Positions 7,270-15,815 of a DNA stretch of 64,000 nucleotides are shown one piece after another. Below the pieces are notes generated by a model that had not been told where the DNA came from, ran no database searches, and saw only the letters and a program-made list of their open reading frames with translations. The DNA is taken from the NCBI RefSeq assembly GCF_002252045.1, contig NZ_NEFF01000002.1, forward strand, positions 186,001 to 250,000. Reading direction: 5' to 3'. Source of the stretch: Ignatzschineria sp. F8392. Lineage in GTDB: Bacteria > Pseudomonadota > Gammaproteobacteria > Cardiobacteriales > Wohlfahrtiimonadaceae. The position numbers and the translations under genes are program-made. Numbering within the stretch: position 1 is the stretch's first letter; the number at the start of each line of letters is the position of its first letter.

Positions 7270-8937
7270 TTACTCCAAACTTTTAAGTAGATCATCAGCA
7301 GCACGAAGACCGAGCGCCGCCATTGAGAGCGTTGAGTTGACAACACTTGAGGAGGGCATCGCACCGCCACCAGGAAGCCAGAGATTATCATGATCATAGG
7401 TTCGACAATAACTATTGACCACTCCATTTTGAGGCGTATCCCCCATAATATTGCCTCCCATAATATGGTTATTAGGGACAAATTCTGTGGTCACAACCAC
7501 CTCTTGCCCTTTAAAGAGTGCGGCAATCTCTCGCAATTTCTCCTGCGCCGCAATACGACCACGACGCGTATAATCCCCCACATCGTAGTAGATATCGGGG
7601 CAAGCTAATCCCAGCGCATCTTTACGTGTTTTACTCAGTGTCAGACGATTCTCTTCTGAGGGGAGGACTTCGAGCATAATATCCCAATAAACAGAGTGGG
7701 TGGTTCGCTCACGAATTTCCCGCTGTAGCGCCTTCCCTTCATACCCCTTCTCAAGCGCCACCTGCGTTTCGGCAAGGTTTCGATTAAGGTTATTCATAAT
7801 AATTAAGAAAGCCGCATGATCTCGGCGGAAGCTCCCATCGCGATAACCTACCATTGCGGCACTCTGCGCCGGACCTCGACCTACCCAGAGCGGATCTTTC
7901 GATTGGAAAGAGCAGTGAATGCCGGAGTGATCCATCATATTTTTCCCAACTAAACCAGAACTATTGTTGGCAATACCATTGGGATTGCTCTCATTTGCGG
8001 CAAGAAGTAGTAGGCGCGGCGTTTCAATACCATTACAAGCGAAGACAAAGCGTTTACCACTCACCTTGTGAGATTTTTTCTCCCGATCATAGTAGTGAAT
8101 CGCGGTGATACGATTATTTTCATCATTATCCACACGATAGACGACCGTTTCGGAGAGAACCGTTGCTCCATTACGCTCTGCACGAACTACATGATGAATC
8201 CCGTTATACATCGCACCAATGGGGCAGATCGGCATACAGTTATTATTACCGCAACAGACGGGACGCTCCTCCCACACTCGTGAACTTCGCCCTTGTGGAA
8301 TGGGAACAAGATGGCAGCCAAACGCATTAGTCGTTGCCGCAACTGAACGCTCAAAGTAGGACCAGGGAATCATCTCCATGGGATAGGGACGACTTCGCTC
8401 CGGTGGTGATTGCATCTTAGGATCACGCGGTCCGGCGACACCGATCTCATACTCTGCACGGGTATAGTAGGGTTCAAGATCATCATAGGTGATCGGCCAA
8501 TCTCGTCCCACGCCATAGAGCGATTTCATCTTAAAATCGTGAGGGGCATGGCGCCAACAGGAGGCTGCCCAGTGCCAAGTGGTTCCCCCTACCGTTTTGA
8601 GATAATCTTGTGCATAAGCTGCGGCATTGGGGCCGGAGAGCTGAAGATATCCATTATCGGGGAAGTAATCGGGGAAAGGCGCATTGGGAGATTGTGGATA
8701 GAGGCTCTGATAATCGATCCCTGCACGATTCTTTTCCGGCATATTGCGAGAGTTCTCAACAATCTGCCCCCGCTCAACACGAAGACCGGCATCAAGCAGG
8801 AGGACGCTATGCCCCTTTGCGGAGATCTCCGTTGCCATCATCGCACCCACAATTCCACTACCGACAATCACAACATCGGCTTCCCAATCCCCATTTGCTA
8901 ACTGCTTTGCGCTATTTGTTACTCTATTTTCTGCCAT
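7270..8937 (-). CDS. GMC-type FAD flavoprotein, large subunit of a periplasmic sugar/alcohol dehydrogenase
   Basis: Oxidises a sugar, sugar acid or polyol with FAD. The 555-residue protein starts with the dinucleotide fold VVIVGSGIVGAMMATEIS (about residues 19-37) and has the HWAASCWRHAP segment of this family. A cysteine cluster CCGNNNCMPICPIGAM (about residues 227-242) matches the iron-sulfur site of fructose and gluconate dehydrogenase large subunits. The C-terminal GMC signature includes NNHIMGGNIMG and GGGAMPSSSVVNSTLSMAAL. It has no signal peptide of its own, as expected if the small subunit carries it out through Tat. Gluconate 2-dehydrogenase, sorbitol dehydrogenase and fructose dehydrogenase are all possible; the order small-large-cytochrome is typical. 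Confidence 0.9.
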   Translation of the reverse strand: MAENRVTNSAKQLANGDWEADVVIVGSGIVGAMMATEISAKGHSVLLLDAGLRVERGQIVENSRNMPEKNRAGIDYQSLYPQSPNAPFPDYFPDNGYLQLSGPNAAAYAQDYLKTVGGTTWHWAASCWRHAPHDFKMKSLYGVGRDWPITYDDLEPYYTRAEYEIGVAGPRDPKMQSPPERSRPYPMEMIPWSYFERSVAATTNAFGCHLVPIPQGRSSRVWEERPVCCGNNNCMPICPIGAMYNGIHHVVRAERNGATVLSETVVYRVDNDENNRITAIHYYDREKKSHKVSGKRFVFACNGIETPRLLLLAANESNPNGIANNSSGLVGKNMMDHSGIHCSFQSKDPLWVGRGPAQSAAMVGYRDGSFRRDHAAFLIIMNNLNRNLAETQVALEKGYEGKALQREIRERTTHSVYWDIMLEVLPSEENRLTLSKTRKDALGLACPDIYYDVGDYTRRGRIAAQEKLREIAALFKGQEVVVTTEFVPNNHIMGGNIMGDTPQNGVVNSYCRTYDHDNLWLPGGGAMPSSSVVNSTLSMAALGLRAADDLLKSLE

Positions 8938-9069
8938 ATATTACGCCCTCTTTCTTCTTATATTTATCTTCTTGTACTTATCTTCTTGTACTTATCTCTT
9001 GTACTTATCTATTTATGAGCCTTATTGGCTCTCTTATTGATCCCTATTGGGTCGGATATCTCAATCGAC

Positions 9070-9537
9070 TTAAAAAGTGATAGGGAAATCGGGTTCTTTA
9101 GTAATTCCCGGCGGTAGTGCTTTAAACCAGAGCTCACCGCGGAAACAGTAGGTAGGCGTCGGAAGACCATCTGCCGTAGGGCGATACATAAAAGCATCCT
9201 TATAGGCGATCACCCGGACCTGCCCTGCCTCATTAGGACCGACAGTGCCGGTATACCAAGAGTGAAGAATCTTCTTCTGAAGAGCGCGATTGCTAGCAAA
9301 TTGAGGGGCTTCATCGGGGAAAAGTTCTAGAAAAGCGGCAAGATAACGTGTTCCTAACTCTCGATTGAGCGTTTCATAGCCGGTTAGTTTTCGCGAAAGA
9401 TCTAAAAATGCATCGAGATGTTGCTCCACAAGCGGAGAAGCTACCTGTGCCATAGAGAGTGGCGGCAAAAGGGAGGTAGAGAGAAGAAGACCGCCGGCAT
9501 AGATAAAGCGGCGGCGAGAGAGATCAGCTCGAATCAT
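9070..9537 (-). CDS. Tat-exported small subunit of the FAD-dependent dehydrogenase (FAD-SLDH/fructose dehydrogenase type)
   Basis: A 155-residue protein with a twin-arginine signal LSRRRFIYAGG at residues 6-16, then a hydrophobic core ending near SMA. The mature part (FLDLSRKLTGYETLNRELG, RYLAAFLELFPDEAP, a WYTGTVGP block and YCFRGELWF) fits the small-subunit family of membrane-bound sorbitol/fructose dehydrogenases. In known enzymes this subunit guides the large flavoprotein through the Tat pathway and stabilises it. First gene of the operon; 132 bases separate it from the large subunit, in which I see only short pyrimidine-rich direct repeats (CTTGTACTTATCT near 8970-9010). Confidence 0.85.
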   Translation of the reverse strand: MIRADLSRRRFIYAGGLLLSTSLLPPLSMAQVASPLVEQHLDAFLDLSRKLTGYETLNRELGTRYLAAFLELFPDEAPQFASNRALQKKILHSWYTGTVGPNEAGQVRVIAYKDAFMYRPTADGLPTPTYCFRGELWFKALPPGITKEPDFPITF

Positions 9538-9574
9538 AGAGGCCTCACTTCAGGTCGGTACCACGATATTGCCC

Positions 9575-9826
9575 TATCAATGGTCTCATCAATCATCTCA
9601 TCAATGATTGTTTGATAGATTGAATATTGGAAGCATCGGATACAAAAGGGTTAAGTGGCTATCTTCAATATCTATCATCCATTAACTGATCCATCGATCC
9701 ATCGATCCATCGACAATGATTAACTCATTAACGAATGAATATATTATCGAATTAATCGCCAATTATTTCGTTAATGGTTTTATCAATGGTTTCGTTAATA
9801 GCTTCGTTAATGGTTCTATTAATGAT
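9575..9826. repeat. Short-period tandem repeats in the 494-base gap upstream of the dehydrogenase operon
   Basis: Between 9538 and 10031 I find no gene. The gap holds three 12-base units at 9575-9610 (TATCAATGGTCT, CATCAATCATCT, CATCAATGATTG), three exact GATCCATC units at 9688-9711, and five 12-base units at 9767-9826 based on TTCGTTAATGGT with one to five changes each. The rest is AT-rich. The promoter of the dehydrogenase operon must lie here but I cannot place it with confidence. Confidence 0.75.
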
Positions 9827-10031
9827 CTATATTAAAAACAGATGAAGCCCCATTTAATCACACCGCTAGAAAATAGAATAGAACTCTATTTATTAAAATA
9901 TTTAATAGCTATTTTATATTGATAGCCGATCTCTATTAACTCTCTTTTTATTAGAGATTATCTTATTTTAGCTCGATTTTATCAGCTGATTGCCACTGAT
10001 ATTCGAAGAGTATTCCAGCATTGCGCTGCGG

Positions 10032-10445
10032 CTAATTCTCTGCCGGTATAATTTCACCATCAATCAAGGGGACCTGATACTCTTCCCACAACTTTTTGAT
10101 GCGTTCAAAGAGGATTAAAGGATCGGCCTTTTTACTAATAATGCCTAAGAGCGCCGGCGGGCGAGGAAGAGAGTGCAGCACTAGACGATCATTTTGCGTC
10201 ACAATAATGCCGGGAACCTCTTTCGGAGCGAGCTGTTTCTGTAGGAGATCTAAAGTCTCAACGCCAGTGATAACAGGAAGGATCAGATCCACAACAATAA
10301 GATCGGGCGTATAGCCGGCATTTAAAAGGCGAGCAGCCTCTGCATAGTGAAAGCAATATTGACATTGATCCTGCGAGAAGAGCACACGAAATTTCTCCTG
10401 CAATGTGGCATCTTCCGTTACCAATAGAATATTTTTCAATAACAT
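10032..10445 (-). CDS. Stand-alone response-regulator receiver domain protein
   Basis: A 137-residue CheY-like protein without an output domain. The N-terminal strand NILLVTED supplies the acidic pocket (Glu/Asp near residues 11-12), the likely phospho-acceptor is the Asp in LIVVDLILP (about residue 56), and the conserved Lys is in GIISKKADP (about residue 105). The second strand region includes several Cys residues. No histidine kinase or other regulator gene is near, so the partner is unknown. It is transcribed in the same direction as hemE and the NUDIX gene, 124 bases beyond the latter. It could act by protein contact, as CheY or Spo0F do; the role is not known. Confidence 0.75.
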   Translation of the reverse strand: MLLKNILLVTEDATLQEKFRVLFSQDQCQYCFHYAEAARLLNAGYTPDLIVVDLILPVITGVETLDLLQKQLAPKEVPGIIVTQNDRLVLHSLPRPPALLGIISKKADPLILFERIKKLWEEYQVPLIDGEIIPAEN

Positions 10446-10569
10446 TCTTTAAGCCTCCAAATAGAGAGTGCCGTAGCATTTGCCCGGCACTCAGCATCTT
10501 ATCTGCAATCATTTAGGGATCGCTCTAGAGATGAATAATTGATCTTAAATTGGGAACCTGCACACCGCT

Positions 10570-11022
10570 CTAACGACCGCCGGAGATTCTTCGATCATAC
10601 GCTAAAAAGGTATCTGACCAGAGAATCACCTCCTGCACACGGGGTGTCACTCGGCGCAACGCTTCTGCACGCGTAACCCAAGCCCATTCGCTATGTTCAG
10701 GACGCCCAAGATCGGGATTGATCGGCAAGCGAATACCGCGTCGTTTCGTCTCTGCAAGATAGTAACGCGCAACCTTTTTACCGCGAAAGTAGGGATCTGT
10801 CTCAAAGTAGTCATAGCCCCAGGGGAAGGTGAGGTCACGAATTGTTGTCTCCTCACGAACCTCCCGCAGTGCTGTCTCTAAGGGCTTCTCTCCCGCTTCG
10901 ATCTGACCTTTAGGGAAATCCCAAAAGTTGTAAGCTCGAAGCAGAAGGTAGCGAAACTCTCGTCTATCCCATCGTACGATGACCGCTCCACAAGATAAAA
11001 TCTCAGGAGGACTCTGTTTCAT
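10570..11022 (-). CDS. NUDIX hydrolase, dinucleoside tetraphosphatase-like
   Basis: Hydrolyses a nucleoside diphosphate linked to another moiety; the shape is like bacterial Ap4A hydrolases of the MutT type. The 150-residue protein has a NUDIX box at about residues 39-61: G, five residues, E, seven residues, then REVREETTI. The usual Gly near the end of the box is a Thr here, while the metal-binding Glu residues are all kept. A DFPKGQIEAGE segment precedes it, typical of the Ap4A/RppH branch. The gene begins 9 bases after hemE and is probably co-transcribed with it; the link to heme synthesis is positional only. Confidence 0.85.
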   Translation of the reverse strand: MKQSPPEILSCGAVIVRWDRREFRYLLLRAYNFWDFPKGQIEAGEKPLETALREVREETTIRDLTFPWGYDYFETDPYFRGKKVARYYLAETKRRGIRLPINPDLGRPEHSEWAWVTRAEALRRVTPRVQEVILWSDTFLAYDRRISGGR

Positions 11023-11031
11023 CTTTAACCT

Positions 11032-12099
11032 TTAGTGGTACTCAGGGCTAAACTCACGAACAGCGTCAACCATTGCTTTAACATTCTCAGGATCGATTCC
11101 CGGATGAATCCCATGACCTAAGTTAAAGATATGGCCTTCATCTGCAGCCACTTTACCAAAGCCGGCAAGTACCTTCTTCACATTTTCACGCACGATTTCA
11201 GGCGTTGAGTAGAGAACACCCGGATCCATATTCCCTTGAAGCACAACCTGCTTACCTACTAAAGCTTTCGCTTCAGCAATATCGGTCATCCAATCTAAAC
11301 CTAAGCCATTAGCACCAATAGCCGCTTGCTCTTTAAGCCACATGCCCCCATTTTTCGTAAAGACGATTGAAGGGATCTTCTGACCATCATACTCCGTGAT
11401 AAGGCCGGCAAGGATCTTCTCCATATAACGGAGTGAGAACTCTTGGTAATGCTCTTTCGATAAGATGCCGCCCCAAGTATCAAAGATCTGAACAGCCGCT
11501 GCACCATTTTTAATCTGGGCGTTGAGGTAGTCGATCACGATATCGGAGAGCTTATCGAGCAGTTGATGCATCTCTCTTGGATGCTCATACATAAAACCGC
11601 GCACCTTACCAAAATCTTTACTACCGCCCCCTTCAATCATATAGGTAGCGAGCGTCCATGGGCTACCGGTAAAACCGATCAATGGCACCTCATTCTTTAA
11701 CGCTTTACGAATCGTTGAGACCGCATTCATTACATAGCCTAAGGAGTCTTCCACATCAACAACTGGAAGTTTAGCAACCTGTGCAGGATCGGTGATCGGC
11801 GTTTCAAAGACAGGACCTTTCCCAGGGACAAAGCTTAAACCTAATCCCATAGCATCAGGGATTGTTAAGATGTCAGAGAAGAGAATCGCAGCATCAAAAC
11901 CGAAACGATCGATCGGCTGAAGGGTTACTTCGCACGCAAGTTCAGCATTACGGCAGAGCGCCATAAAGTCACCCGCTTGTGCGCGCACTCGGCGATACTC
12001 TGGTAGATAACGCCCTGCTTGACGCATCATCCAGACAGGAGTTCTATCTACTTTCTCTTTTAAAAGGGCACGAATAAAACGATCATTTTTATAAGTCAT
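11032..12099 (-). CDS. hemE: Uroporphyrinogen decarboxylase
   Basis: Removes four carboxyl groups from uroporphyrinogen III to give coproporphyrinogen III in heme synthesis; a cytoplasmic homodimer. The 355 residues match the family length. The N-terminal signature [16 protein letters not shown] at residues 21-36 contains the conserved Arg residues. ILFSDIL (about residues 83-89) supplies the catalytic Asp, the family's second signature is [16 protein letters not shown] (about residues 162-177), and the C-terminal NLGHGIHPG completes the active site. It leads the hemE-NUDIX transcription unit. hemB is also in this window at 35128, unlinked. Confidence 0.97.
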   Translation of the reverse strand: MTYKNDRFIRALLKEKVDRTPVWMMRQAGRYLPEYRRVRAQAGDFMALCRNAELACEVTLQPIDRFGFDAAILFSDILTIPDAMGLGLSFVPGKGPVFETPITDPAQVAKLPVVDVEDSLGYVMNAVSTIRKALKNEVPLIGFTGSPWTLATYMIEGGGSKDFGKVRGFMYEHPREMHQLLDKLSDIVIDYLNAQIKNGAAAVQIFDTWGGILSKEHYQEFSLRYMEKILAGLITEYDGQKIPSIVFTKNGGMWLKEQAAIGANGLGLDWMTDIAEAKALVGKQVVLQGNMDPGVLYSTPEIVRENVKKVLAGFGKVAADEGHIFNLGHGIHPGIDPENVKAMVDAVREFSPEYH

Positions 12100-12193
12100 T
12101 GTTCTGTCCTAACACTTAGTTTATATCTAATTTATATCGGCACGATTATATCATATCCCCCTTTTCTCCACTCTCTTTATTATTTTAAATCGC

Positions 12194-12222
12194 TAGCTTA
12201 TAAGGCTTTTTTGGACTATAAT
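12194..12222 (+). promoter_or_regulatory. Probable rpsB promoter
   Basis: A perfect -10 box TATAAT at 12217-12222 is followed by a GC-rich discriminator ACGGGG, as expected for a growth-rate-controlled ribosomal promoter. The -35 region near 12194-12199 (TAGCTT) is poor. It would give a leader of about 300 bases before rpsB. Confidence 0.5.
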
Positions 12223-12383
12223 ACGGGGCTTGCTATTTTGATTACTTTCTACTCATCGAATCACTCATTGAGAGGGGTAACAAGGGCAAAGAAGGCTGGA
12301 TTAACCCTTTTTATGACCCATAAACGGAAGGGCTATTCCGGTAAAATTTAACTTAAACTACTCACAGATGAAAACTCCTAGAC

Positions 12384-12456
12384 GGGGGTGCTCTGTAGCT
12401 CTTAACTTCTCAATAACACTCCTTCTTCTTCAAAAAGAGCGTGTAGAGAGGTGCCC
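12384..12456 (+). promoter_or_regulatory. Structured rpsB leader, candidate S2 autoregulatory element
   Basis: Within the 427-base gap between hemE and rpsB, a bulged long hairpin can be drawn: GGG (from about 12386) with CCC (12454-12456), CTCT with AGAG, and GCTCTT (about 12398-12403) with AAGAGC (12435-12440). In gammaproteobacteria S2 represses its own mRNA through a conserved rpsB leader; that this is the same element is inference from position and fold. No gene is seen in this gap. Confidence 0.45.
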
Positions 12457-12526
12457 AAGAACTACCTAGAGTTACGTCTTAGGAAAATCTGGAGGCTTAA
12501 CCCTAAATTTACAAAGGAAATTATAT

Positions 12527-13297
12527 ATGTCACAAGTTTCAATGCGCGATATGCTCGAAGCGGGCGTTCACTTCGGTCACCAAACTCGTTTCTGGGACCC
12601 AAAAATGAAACCTTACATCTTTGGATCACGTTCTAAAATTCATATCATTAACTTAGAAGAGACTCTTCCTATGTTTAATGATGCGATGAACTTTATCTCT
12701 AAAGTAGCTTCACAAAATGGTCGTATCCTTTTTGTAGGTACAAAACGCGCAGCATCTGACATTATCACAGAGCAAGCGAAACGTGCAGGTATGCCTTACG
12801 TTAACCATCGCTGGTTAGGTGGTATGCTGACTAACTTCAAAACTGTTCGTAACTCAATTCGCCGTCTTCGTGAAATCGAAGAGATGCAAGAAGATGGTTC
12901 TATCGAGCGCTTGACGAAAAAAGAAGGTATTTTATTAGAGCGTGAAGTTGCGAAGCTCGAAAAAAGCCTTGGCGGTATTAAAGATATGCCTAATATTCCG
13001 GATGCGATCTTCATTATTGATGTTGGCTATGAGAGCAACGCAGTAGCTGAAGCGAAAAAAATGGGTATTCCGGTAATCGGTGTTGTAGATACAAACAGCT
13101 CACCAGAGAATATCGATTACGTTATTCCTGGTAACGATGATGCTATTCGTGCAATTCAACTCTATGCAACAGCAGCAGCTGACGCGGTTATCGAAGGCCG
13201 TGGTTCAAACGCACAACTGATCTCTGAAGATCTTCAAAAGAAAGATCAATTCGTAGAAGTTGAAGAAGTTGTAGTGGTAGAAGAAGCCGCAGAATAA
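12527..13297 (+). CDS. rpsB: 30S ribosomal protein S2
   Basis: Component of the small ribosomal subunit that joins late in assembly and binds S1. The 256-residue protein has the S2 landmarks [22 protein letters not shown] at the N-terminus (residues 5-26), [22 protein letters not shown] and [12 protein letters not shown]. The C-terminus is rich in Glu and Val. The start at 12527 has AAAGGA at about 12512-12517; an upstream in-frame extension is unlikely. It is the first gene of the rpsB-tsf operon. Codon use is strongly biased, with few of the GCCGGC sites seen elsewhere, as expected for a highly expressed gene. Confidence 0.98.
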   Translation: MSQVSMRDMLEAGVHFGHQTRFWDPKMKPYIFGSRSKIHIINLEETLPMFNDAMNFISKVASQNGRILFVGTKRAASDIITEQAKRAGMPYVNHRWLGGMLTNFKTVRNSIRRLREIEEMQEDGSIERLTKKEGILLEREVAKLEKSLGGIKDMPNIPDAIFIIDVGYESNAVAEAKKMGIPVIGVVDTNSSPENIDYVIPGNDDAIRAIQLYATAAADAVIEGRGSNAQLISEDLQKKDQFVEVEEVVVVEEAAE

Positions 13298-13308
13298 TCA
13301 GTAAGGTT

Positions 13309-13338
13309 AAGCGCTCATCTCGGTGGGCGCTTCACTTT
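13309..13338 (+). terminator. Hairpin between rpsB and tsf, possible partial terminator
   Basis: AAGCGCTC (13309-13316) pairs with GGGCGCTT (13325-13332), followed by CACTTT. The poor T run suggests attenuation or mRNA processing more than full termination; it may set the S2 to EF-Ts ratio. Confidence 0.5.
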
Positions 13339-13382
13339 ATCACCAATTTCCGATTCACTTTTCATTTATTAAGGTATTTATA

Positions 13383-14249
13383 ATGGCGACAATTACAGCA
13401 GCTATGGTAAAAGAACTCCGTGAACGTACAGGTTCAGGGATGATGGAATGTAAAAAAGCGCTCACCGAAACTAACGGCGATATCGAAGCAGCAATCGAAT
13501 TAATGCGTAAAAGCGGTCAAGCAAAAGCTGATAAGAAAGCAGATCGCGCAGCAGCAGAAGGCGTTCTTTTAGTTCGTAACGATGACAAATTTGGTGTAAT
13601 CGTTGAAATTAACTGTGAAACTGACTTCGTTACTAAAAATGAAGACTTCATCGCATTCTCAAACAAAGTAGCGGATATCGCATTTGAAAAGCGTGCAAAC
13701 ACAATTGATGATTTAGCAGATATCACTGTTGATGGTGTATCTCTTGATGAAGCACGTAAAAACCTCATCGCTAAGATCGGTGAAAACATCACTGTTCGTC
13801 GCGTAGCAGGTCTTCATGCTGAAGGTCGTATCGGTGCTTATGCTCACGGTATCCGTATTGCGGCACTCGTTGACGTTGAAGGTGGAAATGAAGAGCTTCC
13901 ACGTGATATCGCAATGCATATTGCTGCATCAAACCCTGTATGTGTTGATGCATCAGGTGTTCCTGCTGAACTCTTACAAAAAGAGCGTGATATCTTTACT
14001 GCACAAGCAGCAGAGTCAGGCCGTCCTGCAGATATCCAAGAAAAAATGATCGAAGGTCGTATCCGTAAGTATCTTGAAGAAGTTACTCTTGTCGGACAAA
14101 GCTTCGTGAAAGATCCTGATATGACAGTTGAAAAACTTCTTAAATCAGAATCTGCAAAAGTAAACGCATTCGTACGTTTAGAGCTTGGTGAAGGTGTTGA
14201 GATTGTTGAATCAGACTTCGCTGCAGAAGTTATGGAACAATTAAAATAG
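13383..14249 (+). CDS. tsf: Translation elongation factor Ts
   Basis: Nucleotide exchange factor that releases GDP from EF-Tu. The start at 13383 gives 288 residues and the canonical N-terminus MATITAAMVKELRERTGSGM; the longer open frame from 13323 adds residues not found in the family. The signature CKKALTETNGDIEAAIELMR (about residues 23-42) is the UBA-like EF-Tu contact, and TDFVTKNEDF with the Cys-Glu-Thr before it belongs to the core. It follows rpsB by 85 bases, and a strong terminator at 14342-14371 closes the unit. In many relatives pyrH and frr come next; here a 5-oxoprolinase operon on the other strand takes that place. Confidence 0.98.
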   Translation: MATITAAMVKELRERTGSGMMECKKALTETNGDIEAAIELMRKSGQAKADKKADRAAAEGVLLVRNDDKFGVIVEINCETDFVTKNEDFIAFSNKVADIAFEKRANTIDDLADITVDGVSLDEARKNLIAKIGENITVRRVAGLHAEGRIGAYAHGIRIAALVDVEGGNEELPRDIAMHIAASNPVCVDASGVPAELLQKERDIFTAQAAESGRPADIQEKMIEGRIRKYLEEVTLVGQSFVKDPDMTVEKLLKSESAKVNAFVRLELGEGVEIVESDFAAEVMEQLK

Positions 14250-14341
14250 ATCTCTATAGATCAGAGCTGATCACAACAGATCACGCAATAAACAGTGCAC
14301 GATCTCAATGTTAAATCAGCAGAGACTATTTTGTAAAAGAG

Positions 14342-14371
14342 AGAGCCACTTCAATGAAGTGGCTCTTTTTT
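14342..14371. terminator. Terminator shared by tsf (+) and the pxp operon (-)
   Basis: An 11-base-pair perfect stem GAGCCACTTCA/TGAAGTGGCTC with T6 on the plus strand. On the minus strand it is followed by a CTCTCTTTT tract, so it can work in both directions. Confidence 0.85.
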
Positions 14372-14417
14372 GTTGAGAACAACTAATTTTAGTCTCTAAG
14401 GAAATCACTTTTAAATA

Positions 14418-15647
14418 CTAATTCGCAAAATAATGATACAAAGTTTGAACGCTTAGGATAGTCATAATAACAACAACTATAACACCAAAAATAGTTTGCC
14501 ATACAGGATGCTTGTAATCCCCGACTACATCCTTACGATAAGCTGCAAGTAAAATTGGACCTAAAGTCAGTGGTAAAATCAAACCGTTTAAAGCACCGAC
14601 AAAAATTAATATTTCTACAGGACGCCCAACACTAACAAACACAATCGTTGACACAAAAATAAAAGCAATAATGACTTTATTTTGATGCTTCGCTACTTTA
14701 CTGCTAAAAATACGAAGAAATGTTACAGATGTATATGCCGCACCAATGACAGATGTTACAGCTGCAGCCCACATAATGACACCAAAAATTAAATACCCTA
14801 CATTTCCTGCGGCATGTTCAAATACAGATGCTACCGGGTTCGTAGCAGCTAGTTGAAAGCCTTGGCTAATAACACCTAAAGCCGCAAGAAATAATATAAC
14901 TCGCATAATAGCAGTAACGCCTATACCCATTAATGACCCATTAGAAACATCACGAATTGCTGATGCACCATGTACTCCCGCATCTAATAAGCGATGCGCT
15001 CCTGCAAATGTTATATATCCTCCAACTGTTCCACCAACCAAAGTAACAGTTGCTAAAATTAGAGCAGAAACTGGAGCATCAGGAACGAAAGTTCTATAAA
15101 AAGCCTCACCAACAGGAGGATTAGATTGCAAAACAATATAAATTGTTAAAAAAATCATTATAATGCCGGCTAACTGAATAAACTTATCCATAATTCGTCC
15201 AGCTTCTTTAAAAAGAAATATGGCTATAGCGATTGCAGCACTAATCATTGCTCCTGCTTCAACAGATAGGCCGGTAAATACATTTAAGCCTAGACCTGCA
15301 CCAGCGACATTACCTATATTAAAGGCTAGTCCCCCCATCACAACCAGAATAGAAATAAAATATCCCAGGCCAGGTATTACTTTATTGGCAATATCTTGTC
15401 CTCTCATATTAGAAATAGTAATGATTCGCCAAATATTTAGCTGTGCACCTAAATCAAGAATAATTGATAAGAAAATGACAAATGCAAAACTAGCACCCAG
15501 CTGCATGGTGAAAGTAGTTGTTTGCGTTAAAAATCCAGGTCCAATTGCAGATAGACCCATTAAAAAAACAGCTCCAAGAATAGCACTACGTCGCGCTTTT
15601 ATATTTTCGTTAATATTATAGGGCTGAGTTGAAGTATCCCTTTCCAT
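14418..15647 (-). CDS. NRAMP-related permease of the 5-oxoprolinase operon
   Basis: An inner-membrane transporter of 409 residues with about 11 hydrophobic segments and overall NRAMP-like layout. The metal-binding motifs of true NRAMP proteins are missing: the first helix reads SAIGPGFLTQTTTFTM where DPGN is expected, and the sixth helix reads GGYITFAGAHRLLD where a MPH motif is expected. The same swap is, as far as I recall, seen in the Bacillus subtilis YcsG type, which also lies beside the ycsF/kip genes. It is the last gene after pxpB-pxpC-pxpA, separated from pxpA by 168 AT-rich bases. A role in taking up 5-oxoproline or a related acid is inference from the operon; metal transport looks unlikely. 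Confidence 0.8.
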   Translation of the reverse strand: MERDTSTQPYNINENIKARRSAILGAVFLMGLSAIGPGFLTQTTTFTMQLGASFAFVIFLSIILDLGAQLNIWRIITISNMRGQDIANKVIPGLGYFISILVVMGGLAFNIGNVAGAGLGLNVFTGLSVEAGAMISAAIAIAIFLFKEAGRIMDKFIQLAGIIMIFLTIYIVLQSNPPVGEAFYRTFVPDAPVSALILATVTLVGGTVGGYITFAGAHRLLDAGVHGASAIRDVSNGSLMGIGVTAIMRVILFLAALGVISQGFQLAATNPVASVFEHAAGNVGYLIFGVIMWAAAVTSVIGAAYTSVTFLRIFSSKVAKHQNKVIIAFIFVSTIVFVSVGRPVEILIFVGALNGLILPLTLGPILLAAYRKDVVGDYKHPVWQTIFGVIVVVIMTILSVQTLYHYFAN

Positions 15648-15815
15648 AGATGGCTCCTTTGGTTTTATATAATTTATTATATTTCTTGTTTATCATTTTT
15701 ATAGATTATTATATATATAGCATTAAGTAGCTATTTTTAAATTTATTTATCTGTTAACGATCTAAAGTTATAAAAATTTAAATAAGTGGTCTGTTTTGAA
15801 ATAGTTTATCGATAA

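Noticed and set aside
8410-8901. 163-residue plus-strand open frame inside the GMC gene
   Set aside because: A shadow of the conserved minus-strand flavoprotein; no features of its own.
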